DNA from: Selaginella moellendorffii
Lineage: Eukaryota; Streptophyta; Lycopodiopsida; Selaginellales; Selaginellaceae
Assembly: GCF_000143415.4 (NCBI RefSeq)
Contig: NW_003314299.1
Coordinates: 181,600-245,599, forward strand
Reading direction: 5' to 3'
DNA length: 64,000 bases
Shown here: positions 24,161 to 36,672 of the stretch, in pieces
Layout of the letters: every line of letters starts with the position of its first letter
Numbering within the stretch: the stretch's first letter is position 1
Position numbers and translations under genes: made by a program
The notes under the pieces: model-generated
The model's database searches: none
What the model was told of the DNA's origin: nothing
The model's input: only the letters and a program-made list of their open reading frames with translations

Positions 24161-25616
24161 CGTGGTGATGGTTTGGAATATGAGGACACTCATTTTTCGG
24201 TGGTCATGGACTCTCAGTGAGGAGACTGGTTTAGGCACACCAGCAAGCGAGGGATGCCTCGGAGTCGTGATGCACAGTTAGATTGCTTAGAGTGAAAGCT
24301 CAGCATATCTAACTTGAACACTTTGGTGCAAAGGGCACCAAGGACGTGGTGAATGAGATGGGGACATCTAATCTCAGTTGCTATAGATCCTTGGCTGGAA
24401 GGGCTGGCTTGGGCGCACCGCCAAGTGTGGGGGATGCCCCCGAGGTCATAGTCAACAACATGGAGGGGTCTAGAAGACCTAATTCCTATGGGTAGACCTA
24501 TTAAGGGGTCAAGATGAGATCACTAGGTGATCTTATGGCTAAACAAGGACAAAGTCTTTGTTTGGGTTAAGGAATATGATTCCTAGTTCAAAGTGTTGAT
24601 TTGAACTATTGATAATCGTGTGGCTTGGTTAAGGTGACCAAGTGGGAAGAACACCTAAGGGAAATGAACTATGTCAAGGCTGTGGCATAGTAAGTCCAAG
24701 GAAGGTAGTCTCTATAAGAGATCCAAGGGAGGATCTCAAAAGTTGGGCCGTGGATAGAGCCCACAGCAGAAAATGTTAAAGAGACGTACTAGGGGTGAAC
24801 ACCCTCTGGACTTGGCAAAGCAAAGTGTTTGCTATGGAACTGAAAGAAAACCTTGAAAATGAAGGTAGCAATTCTATGTTGCTGAGTGCAACAATCAAGG
24901 ATAGGAGCAAAAGACTAGCGGCTAAGAAAAGAGCCATGGGAATCCTAGGAAAGAATCCAAATGGCAAAGTTAGGCTGAGAACACTAATGTGTTGGGTGCT
25001 AACGGATTGTGGGAAAGGCAATGTTTTCACAAGAGTGAATTCCCAACCGCTCCGATTTGGTGAGGTGGATGCTCCAAAGGGGGGAGCGGTAAGGTAGCCA
25101 AATAATAGGGCTGTGGGCAGCCCTAGCACCAATTATGATAACTGAAACTTAGTGTCAAAGGTGGCACGATATCAGAGGGAGGATGATGGCATCCTCAAGT
25201 AAAGAACTTCCTAGGATAGGGAAGTGCATGTGCAATGTAAGGTGTCGGAGACACCTAAGAAATTGACTCTGAGAAGTCAAAATTAAAAGTTCCAAAGTGC
25301 AAGGTTATGTCAATGGAATCTGAGACTACTCGAGAATGAGTAGTGGAATTGAGTTAGAGAGGGAGTCTCTAACGAGTTTAGCGAGAACTGAACCAATAAA
25401 AGGGAGCAAACCACCCTAGGTGGTCGAATGGGTCTCTATGTTGGAGAGACTATACTCCTTAGAGGATAGACAAGGCATGGTGCTCCTTTGGTGTCAAACC
25501 ATAGACAAATATTGGCTGGGTGCCAAGGATGGAACTGGTAATACATGTGGGTGTTACTTTATAAGAGAGTTTACCGTTCGATGAGGACATCGAACTTCGT
25601 CTATAGGTGGTGGAGT

Positions 25617-27355
25617 TGTGAGACACAAAATCCCTAGGCCCCAAAGTGGAGCCGGAAGGGCGCCACGTGGTAGTGGCTAAAGCGAAAGCCAAACAAGCGT
25701 AACACATTTGGACTAAAAGCTCCGACTTGGAAGGTCGAGAGCGGGAGAGGAACTCTCAACAAAGTGCTCGAGGAGTGAGCACGAAGCAACCAATAAGTAA
25801 GGCTCCAAAAAGGGACCCAAAAAGGACCAACACGTGACACGTGGAAGAGTCCGAGATGGAGCGAGATGGAGTCCGAGATAGAGTCCGAGATGGACTGAGA
25901 TGGAGTCCGATATGGAGTCCGAGATGGAGTCCAAGATGGAGTCTGAGGTGGACCGAGACGGAGTCCGAGATGGAGTCCGAGACGGAGTCCGAGGTGGACC
26001 CAGACGGAGTCCGAGATGGAGTCCGAGATGGAATCCGATATGGAGTCCGAGACGGAGTCCAAGATGGAGTCCGAGATGGACTGAGACAGAGTCCGAGATG
26101 GAGTCCGAGATGGACCAAGACGGAGTCCGAGATGGAGTCCGAGATGGAGTCCGAGGTGGACCGAGGCGGAGTCCGAGATGGAGTCCGAGATGGACCCAAG
26201 ATGGAATCCGAGATGGAGTCCGAGAAGGACCCAAGATGGAGTCCGAGGTCGAGACCGAGATCGGGACCAAGACCGAGACTGAGACCGCGACCGCGACCGA
26301 GACCGAGATTGGGACCGAGACCGAGGACGAGGCCGAGTCCGAGTCCGAGTCTGAGTCTGAGAGGGTGAAAGCCCAAAGCGTTCATCTCCCAGACCCTGGG
26401 GGGTTTGGTGAGCTCCAAAAGTATAGTGGGGGTTGGAGCCCAGTGGAGCTAGTTTGGCCAGGAAAGGCCAGTTTGGCCCAGGAAGGCCATACCCAGTGTT
26501 GGGTGATGAACTGACCACTGGGAAGTCCAAGACTAGAGTGAATATGGACCTACAAGCGGGGTAGCTTGGTGAAGTGTTCAAGAGCCGGCTCTAGTTCCCC
26601 CAAGAGATCGACTGACCGATGCTCCCAGTCCAAGTGTGGGTGGCACTACCTACTTGGATACTTGGTGTGGCTCAACGGAACCTCGCTCTAAGCCCATGGC
26701 TAGAGCACCCAAAGGCGGAAGGCGGGGAGAGTACCCATGAGGCCTGTGTAGGGCCACGGTGTTCCGAAATGTTGTCCCAAAGGCCCAGACTGTGGAAAGG
26801 AAGAGGAGTAGTCTTTTGGTGTAGTGACTAAGGATACAATCGAGTGGTGAGGAAGTCCTAAAGGACCGTGGGACTTAGTGATCGGGCCTATGGGCCTCGA
26901 TCCAATGGCAGTGTTGGCGAACACGGCCATGGCCAGAAAGGGACTTGGTGAAGACCGGAAAAGGGATATTGGGGAAGGCTATTCCCCATGTCTGTGGGCA
27001 TTCTAAGGATGCTAAGGAGTGGATCTGGGATGATCACTTGTGGATGGATGGCCAAGTCTTTGAGTGACGGGACTGGGATGTAGGTGGTGTCTGACCATCG
27101 TTGTGACCAAGGTGAATGGGCATGGCCTTAGCGTAATAGGCTGATATGTTTGTGGTACCTTGGGGTGTCGGTCATGGGATCGGACACGTGGAGCACTTGG
27201 ACCAAGTGCATAGGTTGAGTGGCGGGGATGCCATTCTCGGGGTTAGTAAGCCCAAGTCCAAAATAGGACTTACGGAGGTTGTGAGTGAGACTCCTTCAAG
27301 TGGTCGGAGGTGTGGTTAAGTGACTAAAGTAAAATGGAAAAATTAGTCGCTTACA
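25617..27355 (+). repeat. 3' LTR of L element A
   Basis: 1739 bp, same ends as the 5' LTR and near-identical outside the minisatellite (about 25840-26370), which is shorter here and explains most of the length difference. Confidence 0.9.
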
Positions 27356-28480
27356 TATACTTGACCTGGTTAGAAAAACTCATTCGTTGACTTGCACTTG
27401 CTAGTGTTAGGAACCCCCGTGATATTGAGCTTAGTCCCTTAAAATTCACTAGATGATAGCTTACTATGCCTGCCAAACACCCTTGCTATCATGCACCTTG
27501 TGTTAGTACTATTTGATAAATGCTATTTATGGAAAGTGTTTAAATTTGCTCCTTTGGCATATCTACAGAATGTAGAGATTGTTCTGAACACAATGGTGTT
27601 CATGTCATGCAAATTTACAATTTAAGGATATTCCATATTTAATAAGTTTTGAGCTTGTCCCAAAGACTAACTCCTGCTACTAAGGGTGGCCTAGGGGGGG
27701 GGGTTCCAAATGTATAATAGAGATAGTGGGTAGGTCTGGTATGGCTGACTAACTAGGTATAGTCTACCTCCCACTTGCATGCTTGTCCTTGTTCTACATT
27801 CGACTTGGGTCTAAGCCTAAGTTCCATTTCATGCTAATTGGTGGAGTACCCATATCCTTGCGTTAAGCCACCGATATGCTGAAATAGTGCCAAACGCAGT
27901 TTGGCTTCATTTTGTATGCTGGTCTTGGCATTAGGATGCTAAATGCTTTAGGACTGTTCCAAATCACTCCATGCTCCTGTCCCTTCACTCCTTGAGCTAT
28001 ATGCTTGGGAGTTGCTCCATAGTCCAATTCTATTGCTTTTTGGCTCCATGCTTAAGAGTTTAGCTCCATACCTTCATTCAATGGCCCAAGGCCTTGAAAC
28101 TCAGGTTTTGCACCACTGTCCTTGAACATGTGGCATGTGGCATGTGGCATATGGAGGGTTTAGATTCTGCTTCATGGTTATCCTATGGTAAATCACCATA
28201 AGATAAAGGGTAAAAACCACGTGCACTACATTTGGTATTAGAGGATGAGTATTAGCGAGTACTATCCAATAAGATTAAGCAACTAGTTTCGTTGCATATA
28301 TAGAGATGAAAACGATGATCTGAATGGGTACACATTTGGGTGCAAATGCTTTGCATTTGTTCCTTGAGATGGATTTTGGTTACCTTTTGTACCGTATTAT
28401 GTGAGTTTGCTCTTGGGCTCGTAAGATGAACAGAGATGTTCCATTTTTGTATGAGTTTGCACTTGGGCTCATAAGTGAGG
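27356..28480. other. Older flanking DNA between L copies A and D
   Basis: No frame or known repeat could be supported. It begins with the target duplication of A and ends with the TGAGG target duplication of the solo LTR D. Confidence 0.5.
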
Positions 28481-30124
28481 TGTAAGAGACTAAATTTTTC
28501 ATTCTTCTTTAGTCACTTAACCACACCTCTAACCACTTGGAGGAGTCTCACTCAAAACCTCTATAAGTCCTATTTCAGACTTGGGTTTGCTAGCCCCGAG
28601 AATGGCATCCCCGCCACTTAACCTTTGCACTTGATCCAAGTGCTCCACGTCTCCAATCCCATGACCGACACCCCAAGGTACCACCGACATATCAACCCGT
28701 TACGCGAAGGCCATGCCCCTTTACCTTGGTCACACCGGTGGTCTAACACCACCTGCATCACAGTCCTATCTCTCAAGGACTGGGCCATCCGTCCATAAGT
28801 GATCATTCCAGATCCACTCCTTAGCATCCTTAGGATGCCCACAGACATGGAGAATAGCTTTCCCAAATATCCCTTTTCCGGTCTTCACCAAGTCCCTTTC
28901 TGCCCATGGCCGTGTTCGCCAACACTGCCATTGGATTGAGGCCCAGAGGCCCGACCACTAAGTCCCACGGTCCTTTGGGACTTCCTCACCACTCGATTGT
29001 ATCCTTGGTCACTACACCAGAGGACTACTCCTCTTCCTTTCCACAGTCTGGGCCTTTGGGACAACATTTCGAAACACCGTGGCCCTACGCGGGCCTCATG
29101 GGTACTCTCCCCACCTTCTGCCTTTGGGTGCTCTAGCCATGGGCTTAGAGTGAGGTTCCATTGAGCCACACCAGGTATCCAAGTAGGTAGTGCCACCCAC
29201 ACTTGGACTGGGAGCATCGGTCAGTCGATCTCCCGGGGGAACTAGAGCCGGCTCTTGAACACTTCACCAAGCTACCCCGCTTGTCGGTCCGTATTCACTC
29301 TAGTCTTGGACTTCCCAGTGGTCAGTTCATCACCCAACACTGGGTATGGCCTTCTTGGGCCAAACTGGCCTTTCCTGGGCCAAACTGGCCTTTTCTGGCC
29401 AAACTGGCTCCCTAAGGCCTCAAACCCCACACTCTCCCTACTATACTTTGGGAACCCCCGGCAGCCCTCCCCCCCCCCCCCCCCCCTAGGGGACGATCGC
29501 TTTGGGCTTTCACCCAACTGCCTGTATTAGTATTCAGACTCGGACTCGGGCTCGAACTCGGACTCGGACTCGGTCTCGGTCCCAGTTTCGGACTCGGACT
29601 CAGTCTCGGTCTCAGTCTCGGCCTCGGTCTCGGTCTCGATCTCGGTTCCATCTCGGACTCCATCTCAGACTCCATCTCGGGTCCATCTCGGACTCCATTT
29701 CGGACTTCATCTCGGGTCCATCTCGAGTCCATCTCGGACTCCATCTCAGACTCCATCTCGGACTCCATCTCGGGTCCATCTCGGACTCCATCTCGGGTCC
29801 ATCTCGGACTCCATCTCGGGTCCATCTCGTACTCCATCTCAGGTCCATCTCGGACTCCATCTCGGACTCCATCTCGGGTCCATCTCGGACACTTCCACGT
29901 GTCATGTGTTGGTCTTTTTGGGTCCCTTTTTGGAGCCTCACTTATTTCTCGCTTTGTACTCGTTCCTCGAGCACTTCGTTAGGAATTCCACTCCCACTCT
30001 CGACCTTTTCAAGTCGGAGCTTTTTAGTCCAAACATGTTATGCTCGTTTGGCTTTCACTTCGGCCACTACCATGTGGCGTCCTTTCCGGCTCCACTTTGG
30101 GGCCTAGGGATTTTGTGTCTCACA
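28481..30124 (-). mobile_element. Solo LTR of L family (copy D)
   Basis: An inverted single LTR: its complement starts TGTGAGACACAAAATCCC at 30124 and ends CTCTTACA at 28481. It is flanked by perfect 5-bp duplications TGAGG (28476-28480 and 30125-30129). No primer site or internal region adjoins it, so the rest was lost by LTR-LTR recombination. It includes the minisatellite (about 29530-29890, pyrimidine strand shown) and a run of about 18 C at 29469-29486. Confidence 0.95.
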
Positions 30125-30129
30125 TGAGG

Positions 30130-30645
30130 CACATTAGCAACTCAAGGTTATACTTTGAATTGGCAAGATTAATATTAGTTTATTGGTGGTTCCATGAGTT
30201 GTTCCATGTATCGTGGGTGAAAATAAAACTCCCTTGGGTTTGCTATGAGTGGCAATAGGCCGGTCCATAGCTATTTAGCACGGCACTAGTGGATCCTTCC
30301 TAGGCATGATTATAAGTGGATTAATCAAGATTATAAGGATTAATCTATTGGTTCAAATAGTCATTGTTGTGCTCTCTTATAAACTTTTCTTGGATTAAAT
30401 TGAAAGTAAGCTTGAGGTTTGGTCAAAGTTAAGACTAAAGAGAGAGTCATCAAGGATGAAGGATCAAACACGTGAATCATTTTCTCTTTTTGGAGAGATG
30501 ATTTGCAATAAGGTGTGATTCATTGCTCGTATTCACATTATGCAATCAAGAGACCCTATCTTGATGTATGTTCATTATGATAGTTTTACAAGTGGTGAGT
30601 CATGGGATGGATAGTGGTGAAGCACTAAACCATTTTGTCTAGGCT
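30130..30645. other. Older flanking DNA left of gypsy element F
   Basis: No supported gene or named repeat. It ends at the outer border of the F LTR. Confidence 0.5.
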
Positions 30646-30671
30646 TGAAGAGGTGTGGATACTCCTCTTCA
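30646..30671 (-). repeat. Outer piece of left LTR of F
   Basis: Plus-strand reading TGAAGAGGTGTGGATACTCC then TCTTCA. It is the terminal 26 bp of the left LTR, separated from the rest (44485-44617) by transposon G, and matches 54987-55012 of the right LTR with one difference. Confidence 0.85.
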
Positions 30672-30695
30672 AAGCTCTATTTCGTTAAAGTGGGA
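30672..30695 (+). repeat. Left terminal inverted repeat of G
   Basis: 24 bp, AAGCTCTATTTCG followed by TTAAAGTGGGA, identical to the reverse complement of 44457-44480. Confidence 0.95.
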
Positions 30696-33571
30696 ATTGT
30701 CATTATCCCACTTGTAAAATAAGGTTTCCAAACCTTTATATAGTATATAAATATAACAAAATTCAACTGCATTGAGGCACATGCCATTTTATTTTAAACA
30801 AGGAAATGTCTACTCAATCACTTCTCCTCCCCCTGCCACTGCTTCACCTCTCTCTTCTCCTTGTCATCGTCGTCCAATTTCTTTCCATCCTTTTAATATT
30901 GGCTCAGTTGCTCCGAGTCTAGGTGGAGCCCAAGTCCCCATTCAATCTTTACTTTCCCCTTATTAATAAAACAACTTCGTAGACTTCCAATAACATGCTG
31001 TAACACTTCTAGTATAATGCAAATCCTCTCAAAGAATTGTCTTTTAATATTAATACAATGGCATGGAACCCCATGCCATAATAAGTTACATTTTTAAATA
31101 AATACATGCCATCTCAGACTGTTATTTTTTGCCTCCAACGCCTATACAATAATCTTGGAATTTCATCACTCTCCACACTATCAGGATTTAAACCCAATAG
31201 TAATGCCATCTCTTCTCTAATACGTCCACGCTCATGTTCAGTGGTCGAAGAACCCATCCGGTTGAGCAGATTATGGAGATGCAGATAGTGCTTGGCTAGA
31301 CAATATACATGCCATAAATGATGACTGGTGTCTGTCCGATCAAATGGCTTCTGATATACCGTTCCATCTGCCATTTGGTTGATTTCTGCAGCCACCTCCT
31401 GGACTGGCCGGTTCTCTATCACCATCGCTCCAAGCCGTTCTGCAAGGTCCCCCAGAATATACGGTTTCTTCTCCCTAGTTTCCATACTGCAAGAGATGGG
31501 GTGCACTGCATATGTGTGCGTGTTCGCTGCAGTTTTAATCGGCGAGTCATCGATGATGAGGATTTCACTTGACCTAGCAGTCCGGTTCATCACTACAGCC
31601 TCTGGCTTGACGAAGATGGGCTTGCTACCCCTCACATGGACCATAGTCAAGCAATCCTCCTGCGTTAGGAGAAAGTCAAATGGTAATATTACTCGCGTCT
31701 GATCGTGCATCATCTATAGCAACGTTAATGCATTGTGGCGCATCATGGATGTCCAAACTCCCAATTGCAAATTGAACCCGGCCCTCTGTTTTAAGTGTCA
31801 TATGGTCATTATTAGATCCCGCAGTTTCTCCCGTGTGATTAATATGAATCTGTCTCTTTTGACCAACTTGCGACCGCAGGCTTTGGAGGGTGCAGTGACA
31901 TTCGAGGACGAGCCACGCTCATGGGAGAAAAGGACACCGTTCAGATCAAAAACGATACAGTACCTTCACCGTGACTCTGAAATGAAATGCGTCAGCATAA
32001 AAAATGGTACAAGTCAATTTTACCATCTACAATATTAGCGAATGGTGCTCCCGATGGTCGTTCAGAGGGTTTTGGTCGAGGAAACGTGAAGGGCGGAAAT
32101 ACTCTCCTCTACAATGTGGGGTCAATCGCATCGGATGGCGTGTGGGCACATGCCATTTCAGCTGTAGACTCTGGTACAACTGGCTCAACAGTGGCATAGG
32201 GTGGTTCCGATGGCGTGTGATCACACGCCATTTCAGCTGGTGCCTCCGTTGGCAAAGTGGACATGACCGAACAGGCAGCAGGGGCGGTGTAGGGAGGTTC
32301 CAACGGCGCGTAGTCAGACGATTGGGCACACGTTGAGTCCGTTGGAAATGAGGATACGACCGGCTCGGCGGCTGGGGCGGCCTCATGCGGGTCCAATGGT
32401 GCCTGGTCACCGTCAGTTGGATACGTGGACAAGATTGACTCAGTGGTATGGGCAGCATCAAGTGGAGCGTGGTCAGCTTGCTTGGCATTGATATGGATAG
32501 TAGCCTCCACCAGCTCTGATGACTCTTGCAGGCAAGTAGAGTCCACTGGCGGATCCATATGCATGTCCAAATATCTCCCTTCGATTGAGATGGTATCCTC
32601 CCTACTGGCTACTAAAAACAAACTCATTAGCACATTGAATCGACTATATTGTATTTACCATCAACTGCTATTGAGGAACTAGGACTGATATCACTTGGGC
32701 GCACTGCTGATTCTGAAGGATTGGACATACGTTTCGACCCTTGCTTGGCACTATCCTTCCTCGACACTAAAGGCTAGAGTTTGTATCTTAATTCAACTGA
32801 ATAATCTCTACTTACCATTTGCTTTGCGACCTACATGGACAATGTTAGAAATGGTAAAAGGTTAGGAATGGATGTACTATTATTTACCTAATGGTTTGTC
32901 TTGTATGACCTTCCTCCGCTGCTCTTTGGCCATCTTAGGCTGGCCATCATTGTCATCATCGTTGTCGTTGTTATTGTGATCGTCACCATTGTGAGGACCA
33001 TCTAAGTCCTCTTCGTCCTCCTCTTCTTCGTCCTCCTCTTCTTTGTCCTCCTCTTCGTCCTTCTGCTCTTCCTGCTCATTATCTTTCTCTGGCTCCTCAT
33101 CCCCCTCCTGCATTTCTTCCATAGGCTGCTCAGGCTGGATGGCTTGTTCTTCCAGGACCATCTTGGGAAAATCATCTGGCCGAGTCTCCATCTCAAAATA
33201 CAAGACATCCATAGCCTGTTTTAGTGCGTGACCTAGGACCGTATCCTCACCCGACTGTCTTAACATGGTTTCTGCATGTTCTTGCACCCTTTGAAGACGA
33301 CGAGATGAGAAAAACGTGGCCCTGACTTGAAAAGCATCCCTCATCCATTGTACCTCTCCATTGAGATTGGGGAAGGGGAGTCCGCCATAGGAATCTGAGT
33401 CAGGAGGTGGTGACCGCGAGGCATTACCTATCATCTTTTCGTTGCCCTTCTTCCTTTTCGAATCAAACGCCTCTGATCCCGACGACTGTCCAACGTGCTT
33501 TCACTTTTTATGACCACTGTCAGTTTGAGCTTGGCTGGTGCTTGCCTGTTTTGCCTTTGAAGAAGTGTCTC

Positions 33572-33620
33572 CTGCAAGGAATGGCATGAGACCACACGCC
33601 ATTGCAAATATAATTTGTAC
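33572..33620 (-). other. Intron with palindrome (G gene 1)
   Basis: Donor AGGAG|GTACAA, acceptor TTCCTTGCAG, 49 bp. It contains the palindrome at 33581-33602. Removal joins SNRKKG to GDTSSKAKQ in frame. Confidence 0.75.
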
Positions 33621-33710
33621 CTCCTTTTTTCCTATTGCTTGTCTGTTTGTCCTTCTTCGACGCGCCACCAGTGCGCTTTTCAGTCCTCGTGTCTGAATAT
33701 TCACAACGAT

Positions 33711-33748
33711 CTATAATCAAAATGGCGTGAGGCCTCACGTGACCTTAC
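33711..33748 (-). other. 38-bp intron made mostly of palindrome (G gene 1)
   Basis: Donor CACAAG|GTAAGG, acceptor GATTATAG. The palindrome at 33722-33743 makes up most of it. Removal joins SSQPAQ to DRCEYSDTR in frame. Confidence 0.75.
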
Positions 33749-35200
33749 CTTGTGCAGGTTGTGAGCTCGGCCCAACATGGGTATCTTCAACAGTAGCTGT
33801 TAACGCCGTTTCAGCATCTGGGGGTGGCCACGCTCCTGCATACAGAGCTTGTGAGATAACATTTAAACTTAAAGTGCGTACTCACCAGGTTCGCAGAGAA
33901 GATACTGTTTTTCTTTGGCAACTGTAATTATATGTTTCATTGAAGTCACCTCTTACATGGAGTTTGTCACCGCAACACACGGGACACCCTTGAGTAGTGC
34001 GGCTCGAAAGAATAGTCTGCCGCAGTTGTACTCAACAACGCATTTGCCCTTGGAGTCGGAAGCAGGTGCTATTGCGTTGAAGACCCAGCTGAGCATTTCC
34101 CATGCTGCACTTGGAGCTTTCTCTGGATTCGAAAGCTCCATAGCCGTCTTCAGTTCCTCAGGCACGGGTAAATTGACCTCCCTCAGATCAATTCGATCGG
34201 CCTTGTCAAACGAAGCTGGGAAGTCACTCTAGTCCCACTCTGCTGTAGGACCAATAACAAGGGCGAGTGTGAAGATGCGGACATTCGTCGGTATCTTCTT
34301 CTTAGCCATTATCCCATGGATCTCCTGCATCTCCTTGCCTTTCAACCGAGCCTTCACCTCGTTCAAGGCCTTCCAGAACTTGTGATAGGATTCGGAGTCG
34401 TAGATCATATAATGGACTGAAGATTCCACCTCCACAAGTCCCACCATTAAGTCAATGATGGAGCTAACTTCATCTGCATGAGTGATCTCCTCGTTTGTGA
34501 AGTCCATCACACAAAAGATGTTCTTGACCTGCTCATCTCCACGGGAAACGATGCTCCTCCACCTTTGATCCTCATCCGAATTCACATATACCCGGTAAGG
34601 TTCTCGATAGGCCTCTACTACGGGGTCGAGCTGTTTCTGAAGCCGGCGGTCGACATCCCTCTTAATGAAATTTGGATACTGATCCAACTTCTCAGCTTTA
34701 CTTTTCGTGGCATCCCGCAGCAGATCGATGAACTTGGGGGCCCTCTTCACGTAGTCGTCGATGTCTTCATTTGACAACTCCAGCTCTTCCATCATCTCTT
34801 GCGTGGTGTCGATGCTCACCCTCTCCACGGCCACTTGCTCGAAGATCCAATCCTTCAATAGCGCACGAGCTCTCAGAGTCGTGCACAAGTCCTCGTATGT
34901 CACAATATGGCTGGGAGTCATTTTGGTCTTGTTGAAGACTACCTCACCACGTAGAAGAGCATTAGCCACTGTCAGAAGGTTGTCGTCGTCTAGAGACCAC
35001 GAGAAACGCAAGGCGTTGAGCTTCAAATCATTGGGGTTCCGGCTGTCCTCCACACCCATTGAGTTTAGCAACTCCCCGTCATGGTACCTCCTCAGCACAT
35101 CTACCCATTTGTCAAAAACAACTTTTGTCGCGAGTAGAATGTTATGGATGCTGAGTGTGTCATTGACCCCCAGTGTTTTCGAGAGGAGACTCGAGAATTC

Positions 35201-35254
35201 CTGCAATGGAAATGGCGTGAGGCCACATGCTATGCCACATGCAACGAGGCTTAC
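35201..35254 (-). other. Intron with palindrome (G gene 1)
   Basis: Donor GGCAG|GTAAGC, acceptor CCATTGCAG, 54 bp. It contains the palindrome at 35212-35233. The intron has no stop and a length divisible by three, so it also reads as 18 codons. Confidence 0.75.
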
Positions 35255-36433
35255 CTGCCAAGCGCTAGTTGCTAGTGCACGTCCTTGTCCTGGTTTTTGT
35301 GGCTTCTTCAGTTGAACCCAGAGCTTCCGTGTTCGTGCCAATGTCTCGTGCAGACCCGATTTGTAGCACGTTTCTTGCTTGACATTCTGCGCGTGGGAGA
35401 TGGATATGATAGATCGGAGGGGCGAGTTGCCTTTTATCAGGCGGACAACTCTTGTCTTGAAGACTTTCTTCACCTCCTCGCCCACCATAATATCCACAAC
35501 TATCTCTTGCATCGCCAAGCTAGAATGCTGCCCGGAGACGGCATAGAACCGGATGTTCTGATCGTCCAACACCTTCCTATTGATCAAGTCTGGAAACCTC
35601 GTCTCGCCCTTCATTGTTCGGTAGTAGGGGATCACGTCTGCGATGTCGGGTGTTACTGGACTTGCCAGCATCTTCTGCTTCAGTTTCTCCACCCACTCAT
35701 CAGATACTAGCCTGTGGCTGTATTTGCTTTGGATGTCGATACGGCTCACGTCGATTGTATATACTTTGTTGGAATAGTAACAAGTACTATTATCTGCGAC
35801 GATTTTTGCTGCCTCTTCTTGCTCTTTCTGCTCTTTGCGGCTCTTCTTTTTGGTGGGTGTAGTGTTCGAACCCGAGGCAATGGCATCACCGAGTAGCTTC
35901 TTTTTTGGAGCAGGAGAGTCGGACGTCGGCTTGAGCTTGACCACCCTTTTCTGCTTCGGGGTAGTTTCCAGATCGACCCCCTTCCCCTTCGCTTCGCGAA
36001 CTGGAGGCACTCTCAACGGCTCAATGTTGGAATATAGTTTTTGAACATCGCCATAGGTGAGGTCCGTGGATTCCATGTGATCTTCATAGACCCGCAGCGT
36101 CTTTGAAATTGTGGGCCTCCTGGACAACCTCTCCCTAGCTCCCTCTAGGAATTCCTCATAGCCGCTGCCCCCCTCCAGGAAGCCGCTAGGATGTGCAAGG
36201 TGGATCTTGAAGGCGGACGCTGTCTCTACCACAAGTGCCAATCCATATTCTTGCATGGAACTGCATGGAGTGTCTGTCACTTGGATGAGGATCCCCATGC
36301 ATTCTTTTCTCCCACCATCTGTGTTGTACAGCCTCAGATCCTTGCCTTCCATCCCGAAAGTCCAACTGGTGAGCTCCTCCCCCTTCTCTGCATCCACATT
36401 GACAGTGGCTGGAAGAAGAACGCAATTCCTCGC

Positions 36434-36514
36434 CTGTTCAGAAATGCACAACAATTAGAGCTGACAGATGAAAAGCTAGCAGCTGGAAATAACGTGAGGC
36501 CACACGCCATTCAC
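36434..36514 (-). other. Intron with palindrome (G gene 1)
   Basis: Donor CAGTG|GTGAAT, acceptor CTGAACAG, 81 bp. It contains the palindrome at 36489-36510. Removal joins TSDAV to ARNCVLLPATV in frame. Confidence 0.6.
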
Positions 36515-36543
36515 CACTGCATCAGATGTCTTGAGGCTGCATC

Positions 36544-36577
36544 CTAAGATGGCGTGAGGCTATACGCCATCTGTAAC
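36544..36577 (-). other. 34-bp intron made mostly of palindrome (G gene 1)
   Basis: Donor TCCG|GTTACA, acceptor ATCTTAG. The palindrome at 36549-36570 fills 22 of 34 bp. Removal keeps the frame GSRVQSGCSLKTS. Confidence 0.6.
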
Positions 36578-36618
36578 CGGACTGCACTCGAGAGCCCAAT
36601 CGGTGCATGCCAATGTTG

Positions 36619-36672
36619 CTACTGAATGGCATGTGGCCTCATGCCATTTTCTACTTGGCCTAAAAGACTTAC
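36619..36672 (-). other. Intron with palindrome (G gene 1)
   Basis: Donor AAATG|GTAAGT, acceptor TCAGTAG, 54 bp. It contains the palindrome at 36626-36647. Confidence 0.7.

Larger units (their letters stand above)
19763..27355 (+). mobile_element. Complete L-family element A (non-coding LTR retroelement)
   Basis: Two direct LTRs (19763-21572 and 25617-27355) flank a 4.04-kb internal region. Flanks are CATAC and TATAC, a 5-bp target duplication with one change. A primer site follows the 5' LTR and a purine-rich tract (AGGTGGTGGAGT) precedes the 3' LTR. No gag or pol frame exists; the only long frames are artefacts of the LTR minisatellite. This is the structure of a LARD, a large derivative mobilised by another element's proteins. 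Confidence 0.9.

Noticed and set aside
29469-29486. C-run as a biological signal
   Set aside because: A homopolymer of about 18 at the edge of the LTR minisatellite is easily a slippage or assembly effect; a G-run sits at the same place in copy B.
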